In this document: positions 20,852 to 27,761 of the stretch, one piece after another | How positions within the stretch are numbered: the first letter of the stretch is position 1 | Layout: every line of letters begins with the position of its first letter | Virus record (IMG/VR): IMGVR_UViG_3300035698_003843 | Location: 1 to 29,205 of that record | Source of the DNA: a virus | DNA: 29,205 nt | Direction: 5' to 3' (one strand) | Program-made: the position numbers and the translations under genes | The notes under the pieces: model-generated | Told to the model about the DNA's origin: nothing | The model's database searches: none | Seen by the model: only the letters and a program-made list of their open reading frames with translations

Positions 20852-21091
20852 TCAAAGGATTGCGCGGATGCAGTTTGCGGGGTAGTGGCATTTCTTATGA
20901 CTAGGCGTTCGTCTTGGGATGGTATGGAATATAACCACGATGATGAGAGTCCACTCAAACTTATAGGTGATAAGAACATAGCGGATAGTATTAGCCGACA
21001 TGAAAGAGAACGTGGCTCAGATGTCGGGTATTACGCTCGCCCCGGAGTTACTAGGAAGGCTTCACATCGACGTACCATAAAGCGCAAATAA
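20738..21091 (+). CDS. terL: Terminase large subunit, C-terminal piece with IntC, 117 aa
   Basis: The first 38 residues are the C-half of a split intein; the remaining 79 begin SKDCADAVCGVVAFLM, the last catalytic motif of the TerL nuclease (KD-x-x-DA, usually just after HPxxGS). Joined to the 16961 product it gives HRPNS-SKDCADA without a gap. The end is basic (SHRRTIKRK), suiting DNA or portal contact. Translation seems coupled to the endonuclease stop. On its own this piece cannot act; trans-splicing must supply the nuclease's third acidic residue. Confidence 0.93.
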   Translation: MRVVSVTHIKLDSPVPVYDITVPGNENFQLAAGPFVHNSKDCADAVCGVVAFLMTRRSSWDGMEYNHDDESPLKLIGDKNIADSISRHERERGSDVGYYARPGVTRKASHRRTIKRK

Positions 21092-21093
21092 AC

Positions 21094-21121
21094 TTGACAA
21101 AAAAACGGTTATAACTATACT
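21094..21121 (+). promoter_or_regulatory. Strong sigma-70-like promoter TTGACA-N16-TATACT
   Basis: A perfect -35 hexamer (TTGACA, 21094-21099) and TATACT (21116-21121) with 16-bp spacing occupy the 61-base gap after the terminase C-piece, 31 bp before the gene at 21153. The -35 differs from the TTGC class of the left half. Confidence 0.82.
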
Positions 21122-21152
21122 AAGCATTCATACATAATTTACGGGTGCATTT

Positions 21153-21998
21153 ATGCTACGAATAAAGAAACAACATCTAACATTAAAATTAACGCCTACC
21201 CCGTGGCTACCTGCTGACACTAAAGATCATGCACATGGCAAGTACGGGCACGGCATGGACGAGAGTGCGGTGTACACGTTCTACGCATGGTTCGTGCAGG
21301 AATACCCTACCAACTTTGTCACAAAGTATGAATTAGCGGAACGTCTGGATGTTCATCGCTGTGTAATAGACGAATGGTTCATGGCCTTAACTTATGAGGG
21401 GCTACTTAACGAAAAAAGCCTCACTAACAAACGGGGTGCTTTGTACGGGTTCGCCCCAAATACTAAACGCAGCTTTGTAGCGAAGAACATCACTGATAAA
21501 ATTGTAAAAATAAAGCCCTGCTCTTCCTACGACCCATGGGTAGACCGTAGCTTCGACAAATCGTCGTACAGTTGCTGGACTCCTTATTTCCTAGACGAAG
21601 TTATTGATAAATATTACTGCGTATACACCGATGAGGTATTCGTACTGACAGGCAGTAGGAGAGTAAAGGAAGGGAAAGTATTCCACCATCTAATTAATGA
21701 CAGGAGCGACAATGACCACCCCATCAACTTCAAAGATTCGTTTAAGAAAAAAACCAAGCAAAAAAACGGATGCCCCCGACCGCCCAGCATTGCGCGTAAG
21801 GACGAAATTGAAAAAAGCTGCTTCACTGAAGGGAGCCAAATCAGAAAGCGTGGAGAAAAAGCCCGATCTTTATCCTCATGGTTACCGTCCAAATACTTCT
21901 GTGCTATTGAGACAGAACGAGGAGAGGTTTCTGGCGATACTGAAATCAAACAAAAAACTAGCAAAGAAATACTGCGAAAAAGGAAAAGAAGAATTTAG
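21153..21998 (+). CDS. Winged-helix-like protein, possibly read past its natural end, 281 aa
   Basis: First gene after the 21094 promoter. The N-terminus is basic (LRIKKQHLTLKL). Residues about 30-95 resemble a winged helix (VYTFYAWFVQEYPTNFVTKY, ELAERLDVHRCVIDEW, ALTYEGLLN). About residues 1-180 look like a real protein. The last 100, from 21697 on, overlap the next gene on the same strand and have poor, polar composition. A TAA lies in another frame at about 21691-21696, so a single indel may have removed the original stop. The ribosome binding site is weak (CGGGTG). Confidence 0.68.
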   Translation: MLRIKKQHLTLKLTPTPWLPADTKDHAHGKYGHGMDESAVYTFYAWFVQEYPTNFVTKYELAERLDVHRCVIDEWFMALTYEGLLNEKSLTNKRGALYGFAPNTKRSFVAKNITDKIVKIKPCSSYDPWVDRSFDKSSYSCWTPYFLDEVIDKYYCVYTDEVFVLTGSRRVKEGKVFHHLINDRSDNDHPINFKDSFKKKTKQKNGCPRPPSIARKDEIEKSCFTEGSQIRKRGEKARSLSSWLPSKYFCAIETERGEVSGDTEIKQKTSKEILRKRKRRI

Positions 21999-22560
21999 CC
22001 CTAGGCAGAAATCCCTTAGAACTTGTGCAGTAAAAATATTAAGTTTCTGCAAATATCTGGATTTACAACAAGAGCTACCTCTTATGGGGCGTTCCCCTAG
22101 ACTAATAGCCGACACATACAAAATGGCCTCCGTTGGTTACTACCATATTCCGGGTATGCACATACTAGGTGATTTCGCTTACGATAAAATACAAAGATGG
22201 ATGCACGCCAATGTAGCCTACCTGAGGCATCACGATATTATACCTGCGGTGATACCTAGGTACCAGATAAATTTGGCGACTGGGGTAGATGTACGATTGA
22301 ACTCCGCTGCTGACTGGGATATTTTGTACCATCTGCATGAGTTGAGCGATAGCGGGGATAAAGATGCCGATTCCTTAGGGGTTATAGCCACGGGCAGGGA
22401 AAGATTCTTTACACATAATGATAAAGACCTAGCTAGGGCCATAGCGAATAAGAAGCAAGGCCGGATAGATGCCAAAAAATCAATAGAGGCTAACCGTCAA
22501 ATATGCATTGCTGAAGGAAAGATCAAACCACTTAAATTAAGAAAGCGGGGTAAAAAATGA
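21712..22560 (+). CDS. Hypothetical phage protein with basic N-terminus, 282 aa
   Basis: AGGAG at 21703-21707 favours the ATG at 21712 over 21697. The N-terminus is highly basic (IRLRKKPSKK), like several proteins of this phage. The central part (about residues 65-200) is a mix of helices with aromatic residues (VGYYHIPGMHILGDFAYDKI), and the end is again basic (LKLRKRGKK). No family recognised. It overlaps the previous gene by 287 bases and couples to the XRE gene through ATGA at 22557. Confidence 0.7.
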   Translation: MTTPSTSKIRLRKKPSKKTDAPDRPALRVRTKLKKAASLKGAKSESVEKKPDLYPHGYRPNTSVLLRQNEERFLAILKSNKKLAKKYCEKGKEEFSPRQKSLRTCAVKILSFCKYLDLQQELPLMGRSPRLIADTYKMASVGYYHIPGMHILGDFAYDKIQRWMHANVAYLRHHDIIPAVIPRYQINLATGVDVRLNSAADWDILYHLHELSDSGDKDADSLGVIATGRERFFTHNDKDLARAIANKKQGRIDAKKSIEANRQICIAEGKIKPLKLRKRGKK

Positions 22561-22952
22561 CAAAGGTAACTAAACTACGTACTATTATGAAAGAGATTCG
22601 TACGGCCAGAAAACTAAACATGGCGGACGTAGCACGAACTCTGGGTATTACCCCATCGTACTTATGTAATATCGAAAGATTACGTACCGACGTTCCTCTT
22701 ACTTTTTCCGAAAACATCCATAATGTATTATACTTATCCGACTATGAGAAAGAAATATTTGCCGAGGCCATGGAAGAGGCTATACCTAAGGACGAACTCG
22801 AACGTAGGACGCGCAAGGCCGACCAAAAGAAGATGATACACCTTATACACGAATTATTTGTTGGCATAACTATAGGTAAATACAGCGAAGTTACCATGAT
22901 GAAACTGCGTTCACAGTTACTGCATATTGAGCGTAAGTATAAAACTAATTGA
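22557..22952 (+). CDS. XRE-family helix-turn-helix regulator, 131 aa
   Basis: Residues about 8-60 match the Cro/C1-type HTH: LRTIMKEIRTARKLNMADVA, RTLGITPSYLCNIERLRTDV. The second half is a helical domain of about 70 residues with a Lys/Glu-rich stretch, perhaps for dimerisation. It is the last gene of the 21094 unit and lies just before the portal promoter and palindrome at 22949-23003, so it is a good candidate regulator of the head operon; the operator is not known. ATGA overlap gives coupled translation. Confidence 0.82.
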   Translation: MTKVTKLRTIMKEIRTARKLNMADVARTLGITPSYLCNIERLRTDVPLTFSENIHNVLYLSDYEKEIFAEAMEEAIPKDELERRTRKADQKKMIHLIHELFVGITIGKYSEVTMMKLRSQLLHIERKYKTN

Positions 22953-22978
22953 CTATACCCAGTTCCTAGTGCTATTAT
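22949..22978 (+). promoter_or_regulatory. Promoter TTGACT-N18-TATTAT before portal
   Basis: TTGACT (22949-22954) and TATTAT (22973-22978, within TATTATAA) are 18 bp apart, in the gap before the portal gene. Transcription should begin around 22985, so the palindrome at 22990-23003 would lie at about +5 to +19, a classic repressor position. Confidence 0.7.
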
Positions 22979-22989
22979 AACCCCAGCGT

Positions 22990-23003
22990 TGCAAACGTTT
23001 GCA
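22990..23003. repeat. Palindrome TGCAAACGTTTGCA, copy 5
   Basis: Exact intergenic copy just downstream of the portal promoter -10 and 22 bases before the portal ATG. Of all copies this one is placed most like an operator. Confidence 0.9.
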
Positions 23004-23024
23004 TAAATTTAAGGGTGGGATAGC

Positions 23025-24755
23025 ATGGCTATACGTAGAAGAAGAACTGGGGCAGTTGTTAAGGAATCAGCGAGTGTAGCGAAGAGTTCGCAAATAAGGT
23101 TAGTATCTAAGCAGGTCGTTGACTATTCATCCGACTATATGACACTGCTGACTAAGGCACAGAACAGTAAGCAGTTAACCGACCCTTTCGCTTCATTATA
23201 CAGCGGTGTATCCAAGTTCGCCATTCTTGAGCCGATGTTCCCCTTCAAAGATTTAATAACAATATACTTAGAAAGCAGTATAATTCGCCAGTGCGCGGAA
23301 GCTTATAAAGTGAATATTGAGTCGTATGGTAATGTGTGGGAATACATAGGGCCAGCAGGAAAGCAGAAGGACAAAGCTGCCAAAAAAGAAAAGATGATAA
23401 TGGAATCTGTATTGAGCAGATTATCGTGCAGACATTCATTAATAGAAACTAGGGAACTATCCCGCATAGATTACGAAGTTCTGGGAATGCGTTGCTTCGA
23501 AGTAGCCAGAGACCAGAAGGGTAGGGTTACGTTATTTGACTACGTACCAGCCTCTACTTTACGTATGACTAAGAAAGACCCAGAGGCCGTTGACGTAGAA
23601 GTGGAGTACACTGACCCTGATACTGGCAACTCAGCCAAAGAAACTATCCAGCGGACATTCCGTAGGTATGTGCAGGTTGACCAATCGGGGCGTACCAAGA
23701 CTTTCTTCAAAGAATTCGGTGACCCACGTAAGATTGACCCAACTACGGGTAAGGTGAACGATACTTTAAACGTGGAAGATCAGGCTACAGAAATATATAC
23801 TGATGCTCAGTACGTGCCGGGGCATGTATACGGCCTACCAAGATGGATAGGACAATTACCTTCTATACTAGGTTCTAAAGAAGCAGAGATAGTAAACCTT
23901 AACTTCTTCAGGGATAATGCTATACCAGCTTTGGCTGTACTAGTATCTGGGGGTTCATTGACTCAAGAATCGTTTGATAAGATACATGAATACATAACTG
24001 CGGTTAAAGGCCAGAAGTCCATGCATAGGGTAATGGTGATAGAAGCAGCAGCCGATGACAGTGCTGGCTCTATAGACCACTCACAACCTGCGCCTAAGAT
24101 CGACATGAAACCTATGATTTCGGAAAGACAGCAAGAAGGTCTATTCCAAGAATATGACGAAAAGAATGCAGGTAAAGTGCGTAGTGCCTTTAGGCTCCCT
24201 CCTATCTTTATAGGACGAGCGGAGGATTACACTCGGGCTAGCGCATTTGCCTCTATGCAGACAGCGGAAGACCAGATATTCGGACCAGAGCGTATGCGCT
24301 TCGATATGCTGGTTAATTCAAAGATACTGAATAACTATAAGCCTGTGTTCTGGCGTTATAAGTCTATGGGTGCTCCGTTGTCTGACCCTGATAGTATTGC
24401 CAAGATTTTGGGTGCATTAGGTAAAGAGGGAGCATTGACTCCAAACATCGTAGTTAAGGTGGCGAACCAAATACTAGATATAGACCTACAAACTATTGAT
24501 GAAGAGTGGGGCGATATACCTTTCGACATCACTACCTCATTGGTGCGTAGCGGTAATACGATAAAGGGTTTCTCTAAATTTGTAGAGGAGGTCGCGGACA
24601 AAACTAAGGACGAAAATAAAAAACCTTCAAAAGACTCTGGTAATTTATCAGAAGATGAGGTAAAATCTTTCGTGCAGAAGGAAATGGCTAATATGGCTGA
24701 AGAGTTACGCGACATGATTACCGAGAGCGTGCAAACGTTTGCAGCAAAAGGATAG
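23025..24755 (+). CDS. Portal protein, 576 aa
   Basis: Matches the PBSX/HK97-like portal pattern: LEPMFPFKDLITIYLESSII, a long crown-to-stem region, FFKEFGDPR, GLPRWIGQLPSILGSKEAEI, NLNFFRDNAIPALAVLVSGG and VRSAFRLPPIFIGRAEDYTR. Portals form a 12-mer at one vertex of the head, the channel through which TerL packs DNA and to which the neck attaches. A longer-than-usual C-terminus (from about residue 500) is charged and ends VQTFAAKG, encoded by the palindrome. The first residues are basic (AIRRRR). Site AGGGTGGGA lies upstream of the ATG. Confidence 0.92.
   Translation: MAIRRRRTGAVVKESASVAKSSQIRLVSKQVVDYSSDYMTLLTKAQNSKQLTDPFASLYSGVSKFAILEPMFPFKDLITIYLESSIIRQCAEAYKVNIESYGNVWEYIGPAGKQKDKAAKKEKMIMESVLSRLSCRHSLIETRELSRIDYEVLGMRCFEVARDQKGRVTLFDYVPASTLRMTKKDPEAVDVEVEYTDPDTGNSAKETIQRTFRRYVQVDQSGRTKTFFKEFGDPRKIDPTTGKVNDTLNVEDQATEIYTDAQYVPGHVYGLPRWIGQLPSILGSKEAEIVNLNFFRDNAIPALAVLVSGGSLTQESFDKIHEYITAVKGQKSMHRVMVIEAAADDSAGSIDHSQPAPKIDMKPMISERQQEGLFQEYDEKNAGKVRSAFRLPPIFIGRAEDYTRASAFASMQTAEDQIFGPERMRFDMLVNSKILNNYKPVFWRYKSMGAPLSDPDSIAKILGALGKEGALTPNIVVKVANQILDIDLQTIDEEWGDIPFDITTSLVRSGNTIKGFSKFVEEVADKTKDENKKPSKDSGNLSEDEVKSFVQKEMANMAEELRDMITESVQTFAAKG
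24730..24743. repeat. Palindrome TGCAAACGTTTGCA, copy 6
   Basis: Exact copy at the 3' end of the portal gene, just before the ribosome binding site of the protease gene. It reads V-Q-T-F-A. Confidence 0.9.
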
Positions 24756-24758
24756 TAT

Positions 24759-25421
24759 ATGGCATCACTAAATGACATCGTTAGCAAAGGAGTGGCTACC
24801 CGTCCTGAAGACGTGGCAGCATTAGCTTTTTCTGTGAAGAAACGCGAAGCCGGAATCACGGCATCGGTAAATATAAAGAAAGTTAACAGCGAAAAGAAAA
24901 TAGTTTACGGGGAAGTATACGCTCCTGAGATTATCGACGCACATGGACATACCATGAACGCTGAAGAGGTTGAGAAAATGGCTCACCGCTTTCTAATAGA
25001 AAAGAAAACCGACAGTATTGACATCATGCATAACAACAAACCTGCTCTAGCGAGTGCGGTGGAATCCTTTATAGCACGGGACGGTGACGCAGAATTCACT
25101 CCGGGGTCTTGGGTTGTTGCTACGAAGATTTTCGACGATGAACTGTGGGAAGAAATAAAGAGTGGAAAGTATAACGGGTACTCCATGGAAGTGATGGTGG
25201 AGAAGCATTCCGAAATCATAAAGATGCAAATCGAGAATCATGTTTTTGGTATCACTGAAGAAAATGATGGACATGACCATATTTTTTATGTACAAGTTAA
25301 TGATGAAGGTACAGTTGTTAAAGGATATACATCTGAAGATGACGGCCATAAGCATGAAATAGGTATGGGAACTGCTACTGAATCTTCCGTCAAACATAAA
25401 CACAGGTATTTTTTACCATGA
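24759..25421 (+). CDS. XkdF-like prohead protease with His-rich tail, 220 aa
   Basis: The sequence IVYGEVYAPEIIDAHGHTMN, IDIMHNNKPA (His91), FTPGSWVVATKI and IKSGKYNGYSMEV (Ser142) follows the XkdF/S78-like phage serine protease pattern, with His and Ser as likely catalytic residues. Such enzymes trim scaffold and capsid proteins during head maturation. After about residue 165 a separate segment has three His-x-His pairs (GHDH, GHKH, KHKH) with a repeated DGH-x-H frame, not part of the protease core. AAGGA precedes the ATG. Its stop overlaps the next start as ATGA. Confidence 0.85.
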   Translation: MASLNDIVSKGVATRPEDVAALAFSVKKREAGITASVNIKKVNSEKKIVYGEVYAPEIIDAHGHTMNAEEVEKMAHRFLIEKKTDSIDIMHNNKPALASAVESFIARDGDAEFTPGSWVVATKIFDDELWEEIKSGKYNGYSMEVMVEKHSEIIKMQIENHVFGITEENDGHDHIFYVQVNDEGTVVKGYTSEDDGHKHEIGMGTATESSVKHKHRYFLP

Positions 25422-26671
25422 AACAGAAAAGCAAGTTAGTAGAGAAGCAAGTTGATTACCTCAAGAACGGTCAGCCTCGCTTCGTTTCTATCGTTGACCA
25501 CGGGGCTAATCAAACACCATTTGCGGTGCTTAAATCATTAAAAGGAGAGAAAACCATGCCTAAAAAACTTAAGACCAAAAAACGCTTGAGACTTGTCCGT
25601 AAGGGCGAGAGGCTTGCAGGTGTACGCAAGCTTACTTTTGCTAAAGAACAATATGCTACTGAAGACTCAGTGTCTAAGTACTTAGAAAATGAGAATTGGG
25701 AGGGATTTACTATAGTAGATAAATCTACTCACTTCGAAGTGTCTAATGAAGACGTTACGGATAAAGAGTTCAAATCAATCCGTGAAGTTAAAGTAGCCGA
25801 GGGTATTAAGGGTTTCGTAGGCGAAGCTACTACTAAAGCTGCCGAGGACGCTGACATCGAAGAAGACGATGACGATAAAGCTGCGGAAGTTGCCGAAGTT
25901 GAGAAATCATCTGAGGAAGAAGAAGTAGAAGCGGTAGAATCAGCAGAAGACGCAGCAGAGGACGCTGACGTTGAAACTAAAGCTGCTGAGAAAGTATGCA
26001 AGTTTGACTACTGGGGTGCGTACATGTCTGGCGAGGATTCGTTGGAAGGTGTTATGAAAGACGGTATGAAAGACGGTGTTCCTCCGGGGTTTGAAGAGGT
26101 TATGTCTAGTATGTATGTAGCTGTGTCTAACACATTGAGTGGTGACACGGATAACAGCGAGAAGAAAACACTATTGGGTACTATTGGCACTGAATTTGCT
26201 GATGTAGTATACAATGTGTTCGAAGTATTTAATAAAACTCTTGAGTTGGAAGAGAAGTCTGCTAATCAGCAAACTTTCGTGGACAGCACACAGAAGTTTA
26301 TTGATACTAACAAGTCGGTGGTTGAGACTAAATCTGTCGATGTAAAAGCTGATGAAGTTAATGCGATTATGCTTAAGACCCTAAACGCACTTAACGACAC
26401 AGTTGCTAATCTTACTGCCAAAATTGATGGCGTAGGCGAAACTGCAACCAAGTCTTTAGAAGTTGCCGAGAAAGCTGCTTCTGAGGTGGAAACTTACAGT
26501 AAGAAATCGCCTACTAAAAAAGCGGCAGATGTGGAAGCTGTTGACGATGTACTTAGTGCCGTTGAGATTAAACGCGCTGACGACAAAGCGGTGGAGATCG
26601 CTGCATATAAGAAACGACTACGTGATGACGAACTCGGCATAGCGTATGGAAGCGGTACTACTACTCACTAA
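25418..26671 (+). CDS. Scaffold-like head assembly protein, 417 aa
   Basis: It sits between protease and major capsid genes, where scaffolds are usual. The N-terminal 40 residues (RFVSIVDHGANQTPFAVLK) resemble a segment often attached to XkdF-type proteases. A basic section (PKKLKTKKRLRLVRKGERL) is followed by an acidic, repetitive region at about residues 140-195 (AEDADIEEDDDDKAAEV and similar), and a long helical part with coiled-coil spacing. Scaffolds shape the prohead and are lost later. The start has only a weak site and depends on the ATGA overlap; a stronger internal start lies at 25556. Confidence 0.75.
   Translation: MKQKSKLVEKQVDYLKNGQPRFVSIVDHGANQTPFAVLKSLKGEKTMPKKLKTKKRLRLVRKGERLAGVRKLTFAKEQYATEDSVSKYLENENWEGFTIVDKSTHFEVSNEDVTDKEFKSIREVKVAEGIKGFVGEATTKAAEDADIEEDDDDKAAEVAEVEKSSEEEEVEAVESAEDAAEDADVETKAAEKVCKFDYWGAYMSGEDSLEGVMKDGMKDGVPPGFEEVMSSMYVAVSNTLSGDTDNSEKKTLLGTIGTEFADVVYNVFEVFNKTLELEEKSANQQTFVDSTQKFIDTNKSVVETKSVDVKADEVNAIMLKTLNALNDTVANLTAKIDGVGETATKSLEVAEKAASEVETYSKKSPTKKAADVEAVDDVLSAVEIKRADDKAVEIAAYKKRLRDDELGIAYGSGTTTH
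25556..26671 (+). CDS. Nested in-frame start in scaffold gene, shorter 371-aa product
   Basis: An in-frame ATG at 25556 is preceded by AGGAG (25543-25547) at 8-base spacing, far better than the site for 25418, and begins ATGCC like other starts in this phage. Translation here would give the protein without its first 46 residues. Nested products of this kind are known in head genes, such as lambda C and Nu3. That both products are made is inference. Confidence 0.5.
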   Translation: MPKKLKTKKRLRLVRKGERLAGVRKLTFAKEQYATEDSVSKYLENENWEGFTIVDKSTHFEVSNEDVTDKEFKSIREVKVAEGIKGFVGEATTKAAEDADIEEDDDDKAAEVAEVEKSSEEEEVEAVESAEDAAEDADVETKAAEKVCKFDYWGAYMSGEDSLEGVMKDGMKDGVPPGFEEVMSSMYVAVSNTLSGDTDNSEKKTLLGTIGTEFADVVYNVFEVFNKTLELEEKSANQQTFVDSTQKFIDTNKSVVETKSVDVKADEVNAIMLKTLNALNDTVANLTAKIDGVGETATKSLEVAEKAASEVETYSKKSPTKKAADVEAVDDVLSAVEIKRADDKAVEIAAYKKRLRDDELGIAYGSGTTTH

Positions 26672-26739
26672 GGTACTAAATCAAGGGCTTTACTAACTTA
26701 AGTTAAATTAAACTAATTACAAAAACCAAGGAGAATGTT

Positions 26740-27687
26740 ATGTCTACACCATCTTTTAAAGAAATCATAAGAAAGACCGACGTTGCGCTGAGCGATCTTA
26801 GCAGCGGTGGCTTACTTAACGTTGAGCAGAACGATACTTTTTTCCGTAAAATTATCGACGCACCTACAATCCTTAAAGATGTACGTTTCGTGCCAATGGC
26901 TCGTCCGTCTAAAGAGATTAACAAGATAGGTTTCGCTAACCGCGTACTTAAAGTTGCTAACCAAGGTACTATCTCTTCCCCGCGTTCTGGTGAAGAAGGT
27001 ACTCGTGCTCTAGCTATTGCAGATCGTACTACACCTGCACTATCTAAAATCACACTTAACACTGATGAAGTTATTGCTGAAATCAATATCCCTTATGAGG
27101 TATTGGAAGATAACATCGAAGGTGACAACTTCCAAGATACAGTTCTTACTATGATCGCTGAAGCTGCTGCTCGTGATCTAGAAGAGAAACTAATTTTGGG
27201 TGATACAGGTTCTGCTGATGCATTCCTAGCATTGCAAAATGGTATACTTGCTTCGACTACATCAAACCTAGTGAACCATGGTGGTGCAGCTATAGGGCCT
27301 AACTTGTTCGAGAACATGCTTACGGGTCTTCCAGTTCGTTACCACAGATTCCTAGACCAAATGCGCTTCTACACGTCAACTATGCGTGAGATTAACTTAC
27401 GTGCTCAAATCGGGCAACGTCAGACTGCGCTAGGTGATGCTACTTTGCAAGGAAACGCTCCTGTACAAATGTTGGGTGTGGGTGTAAAAGGTGCTTCACA
27501 AATGCCTAATGCACAAGCGGTGCTAATGAACCCTAAGAACTTAATCTGGGGCGTGCAACGTAACGTTAAAATGGAATTTGATAAAGACATTCGTGAGCGT
27601 GCGATTATCATTGTTCTTACTATGCGTATTGCTAATGCATTTGAAGAAGAAGATATGGTAGTTAAAGCTACTGGTATCGGGGCATAA
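26740..27687 (+). CDS. Major capsid protein, HK97 fold, 315 aa
   Basis: Position after protease and scaffold, size and pattern fit an HK97-like capsid protein: an N-terminal helix (PSFKEIIRKTDVALSDLSSG), the E-loop region with VPMARPSKEINKIGF, TLNTDEVIAEINIPYEVLED, a spine helix (FQDTVLTMIAEAAARDLEEKL), FYTSTMREINLRA and the P-domain strand APVQMLGVGV, ending with ERAIIIVLTMRIANAF. It makes the icosahedral shell. Site AAGGAG precedes the ATG. Codon choice is more uniform (many GCT, GTT, CGT) than in the neighbours, as expected for a very highly expressed gene. Confidence 0.92.
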   Translation: MSTPSFKEIIRKTDVALSDLSSGGLLNVEQNDTFFRKIIDAPTILKDVRFVPMARPSKEINKIGFANRVLKVANQGTISSPRSGEEGTRALAIADRTTPALSKITLNTDEVIAEINIPYEVLEDNIEGDNFQDTVLTMIAEAAARDLEEKLILGDTGSADAFLALQNGILASTTSNLVNHGGAAIGPNLFENMLTGLPVRYHRFLDQMRFYTSTMREINLRAQIGQRQTALGDATLQGNAPVQMLGVGVKGASQMPNAQAVLMNPKNLIWGVQRNVKMEFDKDIRERAIIIVLTMRIANAFEEEDMVVKATGIGA

Positions 27688-27761
27688 CAACAATTCCCGT
27701 TTGGGTAAGGTAGGCGTAGTCACATACATTTATCATTAAAACTCAAACAAGGATTTCACTT

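Noticed and set aside
27701-27730. Promoter-like TTGGGT-N18-TACATT after the capsid gene
   Set aside because: Both hexamers are poor and the spacing long; too weak to list.
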